The translations under genes were made by a program, and so were the position numbers. The notes below the pieces were generated by a model. That model was not told the origin of the DNA and searched no databases. It saw only the letters and a program-made list of their open reading frames with translations. DNA of 64,000 bases from Lanius collurio (Eukaryota; Chordata; Aves; Passeriformes; Laniidae), in contig JACBWW010000051.1 in assembly GCA_020086605.1 (NCBI GenBank), positions 2,113,810-2,177,809 of the forward strand, written 5' to 3'. Below are positions 13,601 through 25,544 of this stretch, piece by piece (position 1 is the first letter of the stretch; each line of letters starts with the position of its first letter).

Positions 13601-15423
13601 AAATAAACTCTGCACTCATTTTCATGGTGAAAACATGTGAATTTGAGGTAACCAGAGCAAGGTTTTCAAATGTCACCCATCTGCACTGGTGAGCACCCAC
13701 TGCTCCTGGGGGTGACTTGCATTACACAGGGGAGGAAGGAAGGAGAGGAGGGATGGAAGATCTGTGACTTGCACAGATTCTATCTCTTTAAATAAAGTAG
13801 TCTGAAGGTTTCCCACCCACTTCACTGAACATGGTTCACTGAGGAAAACAAAGGCACCTTTTTCTCCTGCTTTTCCCTGCAGTGCCACGTGCTTACAGGG
13901 ATGGCTGAAGCACTCAGCTGGAGGACTTGGAATCCAGTCCTTCAGGAGTGCAGAGGCAGCAGTTTTGGAGCAACACATAATGGATGGCTCTTGGAAAAAG
14001 AGGGCTCTGAGTCATAATTTGAAAATATGAGATTACAGGAGAGGTGGGCAGCCTTCTTTTATTCTGACTTTAATAACATCAGGGACAACTTACTCTTGGC
14101 TCTTAACTGAAGTTCTCCTTCCTGCAGGAGTTTGAAAAGAGCTTCCCAGGCTTGTGTGAATAAATGATTGTCTAACTGTCAAATAGCACAGACCACCTTT
14201 ATTTTGTTGCTGCCAGGTCATCCAAAAGTGCCAGTGCTCTATAAAAGAATCAATCCTGTGAAAGCACTAGATGTCTGTTAATAGATTTTTTTTTCTCTCT
14301 CTCTCAAAGAGAATTGGTTTTCTGTTGGTCTAAGAGCTTTCTCGTGTACCCCCAACTATCATACTGATAAAATTAAAGCTACACTAATTCGCAGAAAGGA
14401 GGTATAGCAACATGGGAAGATGAAGGCTTTTCAAATTAAAGCTTAGATCCAATCATCTTATGAACCAAAACATATTATCTGAAGCAGTAGCTGGTAAACT
14501 GACAGTCACCTACAGGAGGAAATCTTGGCACCATCCCATCAAATCTCTGATGTGTATCAGAGAGACAAGCAAGAAAAAATATTTTTTCCTTAATAAGTCA
14601 TAAGGCTTATTTAATCTGCTGCTCCATACTAAATTAAGTATTTTTGAATGTATTTACCAAATAAGTATATTAATATACTTTAATCCCTTAGTTGAGATTT
14701 AAATTTAGAAGTGAATGAAAGTTTGAAAGTTTCTTGGTGTGAGGGTTCTAAGTGTCCTACTGAGAGCAGGTCTGTAGTTACCGTACACAAAGTATAACAC
14801 AGATTATTGTGCTCTGCAGATCAACATTGAAAATACTTCATGGAAATAAGTCAGTTAAAATTAATTTATTTTGATTGTGAAAGACTTAATTTTCAGCAGG
14901 TGATACAGTATATATCTTTTATAGGAAAGAAAAACTGGAAGAGATAACAATTCTGTGTGTTAACTTTGCATCATCCTTTCTGAAAAACATTTGCAGTTGT
15001 AGAAAGTCACTAAATTAAATCCCATGTCAAGACAAATATATTGAAATATTTGAAAATATTTGTATGGAAGTCATTGAATATAAGTTTAGTAAATATTTTG
15101 CATGTTTAGATTTAATTCATTAAGCATTTTAGTTTGGGAAAAATATTTAATTTTCTGTCACAACATGTAGGCCTAAAGCGTGGGTTACTTAGAATCAGAT
15201 TTTGGCAGAGAGGAGTAACATCTTTTAGTATATATGCTGTATAATTAATTTTGAATTAAACGTTTTTGGTTTGAGATACTTATTCACATTTTTCCAATGA
15301 CATTTTTAAAATAACATCTCATTCTTTGCTTAAAATTGATGCAATTTTTTTCACTCCAAAAAGAGTGAAAGAAACAACATGTATGTTTCAGCCACTATTT
15401 TTAACATGGCAACCAAAATAGAA
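7621..15423. other. AT-rich unique sequence, no gene seen
   Basis: No gene is recognisable in 7.8 kb. Visible structure: a CAAA/CCAAA-type A-rich tract at about 8870-8935; a 9-bp direct repeat GGGAGCCAA at 10091 and 10112; a stretch with TTAATTA-type sites at 11470-11630; a 6-bp-arm hairpin (CACTCG...CGAGTG) at 13545-13561; and an 18-bp perfect palindrome at 14663-14680. The longest open frames (126 codons at 6977-7357 minus and 9033-9413 plus, 101 codons at 13673-13978 minus) match nothing I know and lack a coding look. Confidence 0.5.

Positions 15424-15450
<27 letters not shown>
15424..15450. repeat. Homopolymer run of 27 T
   Basis: Uninterrupted T-run. If it were the tail of a minus-strand retrocopy, a TTTATT (AATAAA on the minus strand) would be expected just to its right and a duplicated flank on each side. 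Neither is seen, so a simple length-variable homopolymer is the better reading. Confidence 0.9.
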
Positions 15451-15454
<4 letters not shown>

Positions 15455-18400
15455 AGCTCTGGATCAGAATTCCTCATTGGAAAGTATTAGAAAAAATGGA
15501 TCTGATTAATGCCCATATATGCAAGATATAGATCTATATATATCTATAATTACATTTTTTTTCTGATTTCAATCAAGGTACAAGCAGTTATAGAAGGATG
15601 TGATGATTATCATATTATTTATGCTCAGATGAGGTGCAGGAGTTCCCATGGTCCCTTGAGAGATCTTGATCTCATTTTCCTGCTGGACAAAATTCCTGTT
15701 TTACTGCATGAGCAGTTCTGAGATTCACGATGACAACAGAGCTCTGCTTCCCCAGGATATTCAGATCAACTTTCCCTTTTGGTTAATCCCTTAGGTGGAG
15801 AGCAGGTCACCTCCAAGGTCTAGAGAGACAGACTGCTTTGTAATCCAAAGTGAGCATCAAGCTAGAGCTCTGCAGACTTGGAATTAAGAATGAGGGACAC
15901 ACACCATGGATGTGTTTTAGGGTGTTTAGAACCATGTATTGGTATATTCTTAAAATAAATGGGAGAATCATTCCTCTGATTTGGATCTTCTCACCCAGGA
16001 GCACCAGATGCCACCAAGAGCCTCCATCAGAAGCCCTATTTCCAAGTACCTCACAGACTATGAGGAAATAATTTCATATCTCATAATTAGAGGCTTATCT
16101 TGGCACATGCAAGTTCCAATTCATTTTCTGGGGCATGCTTGTAGCTCATACAACCTAAATAAATCCTCTTCTGTCTTTTGTTTTTCTCCCATCTTCCTCT
16201 CCCCCAGTAAATGACTCTAGGGCATGTCACTGCAGTGCATCATTCAGGGTAGGGGCTTCACCAAGCTATAATCACTTTTTGGTCGCTCTTCTGCTGTATC
16301 TTCTTTGTATATTTACATCTTCAGTCTCCAGGCAGGTCAGTAAAGCTCTACCTAGACAGCCAATTTTGAAAAGAATGCAAATGATCGTGTTTTAATAGGA
16401 GATGTGTTAATTGCAGGCTCTGGTAAATAACTATTTACAAAATCCCCTCGGTGTGTTTTCACCACATCAGGAATTAACGTGAAGACTTTTGTGTATGAAA
16501 TGCTTGGCTCATGATTGACACAGGGATTGAGTCAGAGAGATTGAATTAGCTCAGGAGTTATTGTCTATACAAGGAAGTGTGTTAAAAATAAATAAAAATA
16601 TGAGCACTTGTAAGGAACAGGGACCTGGTTTTCTCTTCCTGTCTAAATCTGTAATCCTGCACTGAGCTTAGTTGTATTTAACAGCCTGAGAATTGGAATT
16701 AATGAGTAGTGCTGAACTCTTACAGGTAAATCCTACAGAGCTGCCATGACTCTGCAAAGGCCTTAATTATGAGGGTTCTTTGGTTTGGGATTTTGTTTTT
16801 CTTGGTTTTCTTTTTGTATTGCCATCAAACAACTTGACAAGAAAGCTTCCTAAAACCAAAGAAAAAAAATGTAGTCCTTTAGCTTGCCATTTCTTTCCTA
16901 ACTATTATTTTGATGTTGGAATTTAAGCTTGTCAAGCATTCTTAACAAAAAAAAATGAGAGAGAATGAAGGATGTGTCATAGCAGTTCAAAGTTTTTGCT
17001 GTTTTCCCCAGCAAAGCCAAATTAGAAGGCAGATGGAGGTTTTAAAGAGAGCAGGTTTAAGAGTTGTGTGGGGGCTGTTTACAGTAATATACAGGGAAAC
17101 CAGCTTTTTGTTCTCTCTAAATGAGGTATGTGAAAGTCAAGGCTGTGACTAAGACTGCACAGTTGGCTACAGCAAGAATGGCTTGTTGAATTTGATTTTC
17201 TTGGGATTGTTGCTCACTCCCATTTTTATCACCGCAGCATCATTGTAATTTTTCTCAAAGGTTGGGTATGAGAACATAATGCTCTTTGTGGAGTAATTAG
17301 GGTGCTCATATAACACAAGCAAACATGCCTCACAGCTGGAAACCTCTCCTTTAGAAATTACTTAGGAGGAATTTTCTCTCAGAGCCTTATTGAATAGCTC
17401 AGTGTAACAGAGGAGAGATTCCCATCCCACACTGAAGGCTGTTTCTCAGCCATAGTGAGCAAGTGAATGACTACAGCCTTTAAAAGGAGATTTACTTCAC
17501 TTTGCACTTCGAAATTTCAGCAGGATCTGCTGAGTAAAGATTAAGCCATATAAATTGAAGTGGTTGGATTTTGTGTGAGATGATTTCCGTGGTAGGACTT
17601 AGCCTGCTTTTACTTCACATTAGAAGATGTGCAATTAGAAGCACTAAAAGCTCCTAAAGAGGGGGTTGGAAATAACATATATCACTCGTACTTTCCCACA
17701 ATGGGAAGATGGGATTTATTGTTTCCAGCTCTAACAAATAATTCTCAGTGCCATTTTGCTGCTTTTCAGATGTAGTATTTTACAGTGTTTGTATCTTGTC
17801 CATCTAAAGCTTCCCACACTCATAAAAAAGCCCGATGCCATTTCTTTTTCAAACTTCTAAGTACAAGATGTCAAGGGTAAAGTCTGTTGCTAAAGGTGTT
17901 AGGACAAATCCACCCTGCAACTCTATCTCTGGGAGCTCCACGTTCATATGCCTGGTCCCTGTCTCGTACTTTCTGTGTGCACACACACCTTTACAGTCAG
18001 GAGCCTCCTGTGTGTTTATGTTGCTTAAGATTTTCCCAGAGAAAGGCTTTTATGACCTTTCTGTGAGAAGCTTGAGGAGTTCTGTTGTTTGCAGAAGACT
18101 TTTGAAATTGAGCCATGCAGTCGGAGCTGGCCTTTCTTTGTCCTGAGATTCCGGACAGGTTTAGCTGAGGTACAAAACCAGAGTTATCAGATAAATACTT
18201 GCAGAACCAGAAGTAAGACCAGGTTCCTGCCATTGCCAAAGGATTGTACTGCTGGCAAAACCAGGACTAAACTGAAGGAAATGGGACAGAGATGTCCCAC
18301 TGGATCTCCTACAGAAATCTAAGCAGGTTGGCTGAGGGTGTGCTGCCCTCTGCACCTACAAAGTTCTGCTGAGCAGAGGCAGTAACTGAGGCCTCAGACA

Positions 18401-18632
18401 AACAAATGTTATTATTTCTTCCTCCAGCTTTTAAGATCATCAAGATTATATAGACCCAATAATAATATAGCAGTTTAAAATCCCAAGTAAGTGTATTTTT
18501 GTCTCTGCTGGATTTGCTTTCAAATTAATTCTACTCAATGTTGTGGCAAATTAATTTTGGAAAGTCATTAATAGCATCAAAGTAATCCCATTGTAAATCA
18601 GCTTGTTGCTGCTATATGAGCCAAAACCTCAA
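15451..18632. other. Unique sequence, possible conserved noncoding stretches
   Basis: No gene is recognised. A 14-bp palindrome (ATATAGATCTATAT) lies at 15526-15539. The stretch 16370-16580 holds an octamer-like ATGCAAAT, a TGATTGACAC site of Meis/Pbx type and TTAATTGC; 17160-17320 and 18520-18600 also carry AATTAA/TAATTA-type motifs in a non-repetitive context. Regulatory function is inference only. Confidence 0.45.
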
Positions 18633-18658
18633 AATAATAATAATAATAATAATAATAA
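18633..18658. repeat. (AAT)n microsatellite
   Basis: About 8.7 uninterrupted copies of AAT. Confidence 0.92.
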
Positions 18659-21600
18659 AATAGTTGTGGAGACATTAGTAACAGTAGATGAAGGGTTAAT
18701 TGGCCTTTAATTGAGTCATTACTTGACCAGAGAAATTATAATCCTATTCAGTGTGTGCCATTTACACAAGTTTTCCCTGATTTTTTCCTAAGGTAATAGG
18801 CCTAGCAGTTAGCTGGCTGCTGCTCCTGCTATGCTTCAGCAGCTGTCATTTTGACATATTTTCTGCTTTCTTTAGAAGAGAGAGGTTGATTGAATGTGAG
18901 AAAAGTGGAACTTTGACAGGCTGTCAGAATCCCTTGCAGCACAAACCTACCTGCCAGCTAACTTGTTTCAGGTTTATTTCAAAGAAGGTTTCCAGCACAC
19001 AAACTTCTATTGCTAGCCCAAGAAGGTCTTAAATAGGTAGCTTCCATTTTCTCAAAAATCTAAATTACATAATTTTGCCTCCAAATTGGTTTGAATTTCA
19101 GAAATTCCATGTATGTCAGGGAAAGCCAAAGCAAGTTCCCTTTCCCTTGTCTGCATGCAAAGGCCTAGGTGGGTGAAAGACATGCTGTTCTTCATATTCT
19201 TTCTTTTTTATTTTTGTAGCAATCAGATATTTGCCCTTAACTATGAGCAACCTTCTGAAATTCTGAAGTCCATTCATGAAGTGGTCAGGAGTAGACATGC
19301 TGTAAATGATCATTCCTTAATGGGGGCTCAAGCTGGGGGGAGATGCCTCTGTGGGTGCTAAAGGAACCGAGCTGTTACAATGAACACAGACAGCAGCCCA
19401 CCCAACACTGTCACCTCCTGACTCGTGCATTCCCTACCCAGCCAAGCTGCCAGGGCAGTCCCCACAGCGTGCTCAGAGCCACGGGTGGAGCTGCTGTCCT
19501 CACAGCACCCAGCTGAGGGCTTGGAAAGTCCCTCTGGGTGCTCTTGGCTTTCTGAGGTGGAAATGTGTGTTCCTGAGACCTTCATCTGCATGGAACAGCT
19601 GCTGCCCTCTTGGCTCCTGTCTGAGTCACAGCCCATGGTGATGCCAGCATGGGCTGGTGGCCTTGGGCTGATTCGGTGTGTTCTCAGTGTTCTGATTATC
19701 TGTTCTTGCAGGTGTGACAGGGCCACTGCTCTGCAGGGTTAAATTAGCCCTGGGAAATATTCACACGGTATCTTCTCGGCAGGGGTTTTTCAGTTCTTTG
19801 ACCTGGAGTTTCCTGATAAATATGTCTCCACCTAAATCAATAAATACCTGTAGAAATGATTCACTCAAGTCACAGATGAGTGGTCTTTATGAAAGCCAAA
19901 AGAAAATAGAAATAAAATTATCGAAAGAGACTTCTCATCATACTGATCATACTGAGAATTGTGTTTATATTGTCATTTTCACTTTGCTTGGTGACTTGCA
20001 TGAAAGAAGTTAGTAACAATATACAGTATTTATACATCTACATTATCAGGTGCCTTTTGAGGCACATCCCTAACCTTTTACATGTGCCAGCATTAGTATT
20101 TGCATTTACCTTTGTTTGCTTAATGCAAGTTCTTTTGCCAGTGTCGAGTCAGTAATAAAATTTTACGTATGAAAATCTCCTGCAGGATGTGCAGTGGTGA
20201 AATCAAACCTTACAATCTACTCTGGCCCATATGATATTTGTCGTATACCATCTCTTCTGGAACAGAGCTGTGCTGTTCTTGTCAAAGAGCACACAAAGCT
20301 GTGTGACTGAAAGGTGTGCCCAGCCAGGGTCTCAGCTACCTAAAAGTCTCTGTCCCTCCTAATGATTTAAAGAGGTTTATGGAACTATTTAAAATTAAAT
20401 AGTTACAGAATGGTGTAAAAGACGAAGATTAGTGCAATTTGATTGACTGAGACACAAAGTGAGTTTTATGCCTGACAGATACACTGCAATACAGGTGACT
20501 GCAAACACACACCACACTTACCACCCCTCACATTTTGAATCCAGGGGTTTTGCAGTACAATTACCCAAATTGTTCCTCACCAAAACACTCTGTCTTCCAA
20601 AAATGAGCACACATTATGCAGTACTGCCAGACACTATTAGTCAAACAGGTAAGGCACAGCAATGAGCAGTTTTCCTCAAGACAATTCAGAATGCTTTCAG
20701 CAAGTCATCTTGCCTGCCTTACTGCTTATTTATCCCCAGTCTTTACAACTGTATATAGCAATTAGTCACAAATTAAAACACTTGGATTATTCAAACTGTG
20801 GTTACCCAGTTAATCACTGGAAAAACAGAAATTACTGTTCAGAAACAAACTGTTGGGATTCAGTTCAGAAACAAACTGTAGGGATTTCACTGTCAGAATA
20901 ACTGAGACTTTTTATTTCATCTGAAGTGGAGAGAGTTTGCTGGAAATCTAATCAGAGTGTTAAGATCTAAAAGTTATGGTTGCTACCTTTAAAAGCAGGA
21001 CATGGCATTGGAAAGCAAGCTAGAAGTCCTGACTGTAGCTCCAGTCCAGTTTTTCTATCTGTAAACAGGAATGTGATGGATTAAATGTTAATGGTTATTG
21101 TTCACAAAGAACCTTTTAGATTTATACATTCACAGAGTCTGACATTTTAGCCCAATTCAAGATTTCAAATAGTGCTGCTCTACAAAGGTTTTATTAGAAA
21201 AATTAATAATTAAATTAATCCATGTTTTGCCTTTCCATAGGAAAGATTTTTGGTTTTCGGAGATACATACTTGTGACGTGTAAAAAGTCATTTATAGAAA
21301 TAGATTTTCATAGAACTTTGTTTTCCCTCATATTTCTTTACTTATTTGGCTACTCTTCTATAATATTTACTTAATAAACTTAAGAGTTAGGCATGTAAAA
21401 AACAGATATATACTTTGAACAAGGGTACAGTTTGCAAGATTTGCACATGAATCTTTGTGCACGCAGGAAACCATGTGCTATTCTGTGGTGAATATTAAAG
21501 GCACTACAAGCAGTGTGGCAATCTGTGCAGAGTTTGTTTGAATGCTAATAAATGATGGAATCACTTTGTTTTCTGACCACTGAGACTTGCCATGCAGGAA

Positions 21601-24600
21601 ATATTCACTTCAACACAGAGGAGTACCTTGTGCACAATTTTTCATACCTCCTCAGATCATTGGCATTTGGTTGAAGAGCAGACATGTCCTCAGTGGCAAA
21701 GGAAAAGGGGTTTTCAAAGCACATGCAGCGTACTTTTCCTCCCATCCCTCAATTTGATAATGGTACTACTAATTGTTTAATTTTAATTTTATTACTCTTG
21801 CAGTCACATCTATAAAAACTTTGTGGTTTTGGCTGAAAAGGACAAATGTTCATGTGGGTGTGAGCACACAAAGTACTCAAGCTTCTGATTGTGAGTTGAA
21901 AATTAGATTTGGTATCTGTGCATTGCATTGAGGTTTGTATGTTTATTAATACATGTGTTTGTGTATGTAGAAATATACATAGAGATACTTACAGGTAACT
22001 TGGCACATATACAAAATATTTATATATGTTTGTGTGTGTGCATTAATATAACATGTATATGCAGATATGGTTTTATTCCTGAAATCAGGCACTGTATTCA
22101 CACCTTCACCAGAATCTTCTCTAAGGCACTTTCTAAACTAAATACATTTGAGGTAAGGAAGAGGACGGTCCTGCCAGGCAGTGTTTTGAAGTGGAAATGA
22201 GAAAGAGCTAATTTTCTTCACAACAGTAGGCACAACCAAAGACCTATCAATATAGTACAGGAGAGGCAGAGGAGGCAGAAACACGCTTTCATGTGAAATT
22301 GAAGTTGTCTAAGAATATCACTGTTGAAATCTTTAACATACTCCTCCTCTACAAAAAAAGTGAGGGGAAGTGACAAGCCTATCTTTTTCTTTTCCAGTCC
22401 AATGACAAAAATCTTCTTTAAACTGATTTTACTACAGGGTAGCCATCTTACTTTGGAACAAAAAAATGCTCTTTGTCACATTGGCCCTCTACACAAAAGC
22501 ATGAAAACACACAGACAAACCAACCCTCCTGGAAAAAATGTCCAGAATTATTGTGGTAAACCACCCCTCTTCCCAGGCCAAGGGTCAGCCTTTTGAAGGT
22601 AGGCCTATCATTTCTCAATAGAGCAGAAAAAGATTTACAGAACACTTCAATGCCCTGAGAACATTCCAGGTGGTCAGCACAGAGAACCTGGAGGCAGGTT
22701 CATGTCAGCTGCTGCTTCACTGTCCTTTGTGCTTCCCCAAGATCTGCTGGGAATTAAATCAGTGCTTTGGAAGAGGACACCACACTGTTCCCTGCCCAGC
22801 TGGGGCAGCACTTCAGCCTCCCCAGGGGCTGGAAGGCCCTTGTCAAGTGTGAGACTGAAACGGTCAAGTGGTATTTTCCAGCACAGTTTGTCCCTCATGG
22901 TAATGAGAGGAATTCTTTTCCTTTTTGAATTGAAGGGAATAAGCTGGAGAGAACAGGGATTAAAATGTACATCTTTGGTGACAAAGGAAACACATTTACA
23001 TACCTCACATACACACCTATGAGCATCTACTTGATAGTATCTGTATGTTTGCAAAAGGAGATTAATTTGAAAGTGTAGAAGAAACAACTTTTTATAGCAT
23101 TTCTTGTGGAGAAATCATTCTGGTGATGATTCTAATCACAATAATCCTCTTTCACATATTTCATTTGTTCATCCTGAATGAGGGACTGGTTGAATTCTAA
23201 GGCCATCTCAGATTTGACAGTGTACCACAGAGTAGAGGAAAACAAGCAGCAAAGCCAAGGAAGCACACTTGTTATCCCTCCCCTCACAGGAAAGATTGCA
23301 AAGTAAACTTGGTTTCTCTTCCCTCACGTTCCAATTTTCACTTTTTATGCAGAACTTTCATACTGGTGTTGTATTTCAATTTTCTCCAAGCACATATCGT
23401 GCTGTTGTAATTCTAATTACACACATTTTCAGTAAAATACCAAATTGTTAATTTTCTTAATTAGCTTTGATATTTTACCTTCCACATCGATCTTTCAATC
23501 TTTCATGCATATTTCAGTTTGGAAGTAATGAAGATCTATATTGCATATACATAAAATAATGTGTCTTTTTTAATTTTTTGCTTGTTTCATATGTAGACAT
23601 GAACTTTTTGTTTAAATGATGCAAGCCTGATTTTCTTTTTTCTCACTTTTCTTTCTGCCTTAATGGTTACTAAGGAATAATTATTCTTTCCAGAGCTGTT
23701 ACAGGAATAATTACAATAATGATTGAAATTATGAGTTGTGGAACAATGGTGTGAATGATACTTAGAGACTTTTTCATTCACTTGGTTCAAGTTATTGATA
23801 ATATTTATATAATAATTCTGACCTATATTCTCAAGAAACTTCTGCAACCATTTTACTGTGAATCTTGACTCCCCATAAGAGGAAGCATTTCACAAACACA
23901 GTAGTGTTGTCTGGAACAAAATACAAAAAACAAACAAAAACAACTTAAAAAAATCTCTTGAGTGTTGTATCCTCAGCCCAAGCAGGCAGTGGGTTACTGA
24001 AATCTTTTTGTTTATGGTGTATCTGAAAGGCTTTACAGGAGCTGCTCAACTGTGGGTATTAATGTCTACTTGCCCATCATGTTGGCACTGCTTTGAGGTA
24101 GATATGTAGACTTTTCTTTATGCCAAATGAGCAGGATAATCAGGAGTGAGAGAATAGAAATTCTTTCAGTCATCTATCAAATAATATCACGGCTTATATC
24201 TATTTTTAGCTGTATGAAACACCATGTTTATAAGCTTCCCATTGTATACAGATACAAAAAATTAACAAAATCTCTTAAAAAAAAAAAAAAAAAACCAAAA
24301 AAAAAAACCCACCACCACATTTGTATTAAAGAATGCATTTGTATTTGTTTCTACCAGCTGATAGCATCTGGGTATTTTCTTTCAACTCACCAAAATTAAG
24401 ATATTAGACCTTTATTATGTCCATGCCTTAGGCAGACAGAGCAGCCCTGGCTCACAGAGCTGATGCTTTTACAGAAACCATTCCATAATTTCTAATCCTG
24501 CCCTGGAGAGTGTCAGTGTAAATCTAGATTGGGAGGTGACAGCACTATGAAGGGAAATAAGAATCTACTTCTCTATTTATTTTTTTAACTACCAAAAGAC

Positions 24601-25469
24601 CAGAGATTTGTGTATTCCTGGTCAGTTGAGTTGCAGTGAAGATGTTTGTGTTCTGCTGCTGGCTTGTCAAGCCATGTGATTTAATTTCTTCCCCAGAGAC
24701 TTATCTGCAAAAGTTTAATAATATTTTTATCATAGAGGTTTAATATTATGGTGTTGATGATAATAATAGTAAACCAAAAGAGATGTGAGGCATAATGGGT
24801 TAATGCTTCTTAAGCATAGAAAAGGTCATAAAAGGAGAACACTGGAAATGTAAAGTACAAAATTACTTTGTTATATTATTATTATCTAAAACTAGGTTAA
24901 CCACAATAACCATATATGAGGCAGGGAATTCTGTGTGAGGTGACATTTTTACAGCACTTCATATGTTCCTTACACAGAAATTCTCACATTCTATGTGTTC
25001 TTACACTTACATCCTTAACCTGTAAAATATTTAATTCTTGGGTAGTTCATTAATACATACAGATATTATGTTTTCCTGTTGGTCCCAGATCTTTTATATT
25101 GCAAAATCATGCCATCCTGGAATTAAACTCATCGTTTCTGCTTAAGGTAAGTGTGGCAAAAATGTTGTGTTTCAAATTTCTTTGTGGGAAAGAAGAGTTC
25201 AGTGCAACTCACTGAATCATAGCTGCATTAGCCACTTCCTGAATGACAAATTCAACCAAAATATTTCAGTGAAATACTTTAGCCCATATACAGCATCGAT
25301 ATTTTGATACACGAGCTTTATTCATTAGCCTGCCTTAATAAAATAACCATCCTTGGCAATTTTTTGTCATTAAACATGGCCAGGAAATTTCTGAAGGAAA
25401 CAGTACTTTGTTTCCCATTGCTTGTGTTAATCAAATAAAGTAGAAGTGAGAGGGAGAGAGAGAGACAGA
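18659..25469. other. Unique sequence with a GC-richer patch, no gene seen
   Basis: The patch at about 19320-19745 is clearly GC-richer than its surroundings and is open on both strands (105 codons at 19425-19742 plus, 122 codons at 19358-19726 minus), but neither translation is familiar. A 26-bp tandem duplication lies at 20837-20887. A/T-rich and TG-rich simple sequence occurs at 21950-22060. An A-run of 18 followed by CC and 11 more A is at 24277-24307, without a polyadenylation signal before it. A GA-rich tract at 25449-25467 leads into the GATA array. Confidence 0.5.
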
Positions 25470-25487
25470 TGATAGGTAGATAGATAC

Positions 25488-25544
<57 letters not shown>
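25470..25544. repeat. (GATA)n microsatellite
   Basis: Pure GATA repeat at 25491-25544, about 13.5 copies, preceded by interrupted GATA-like units from 25470. On the minus strand this produces a meaningless run of Ile-Tyr-Leu-Ser in an open frame (25318-25608). Confidence 0.95.

Noticed and set aside
24277..24307. A-run as the tail of a retrotransposed copy
   Set aside because: No AATAAA in the preceding 40 bases, interrupted by CC, and no target duplication; a simple A-rich tract is sufficient.
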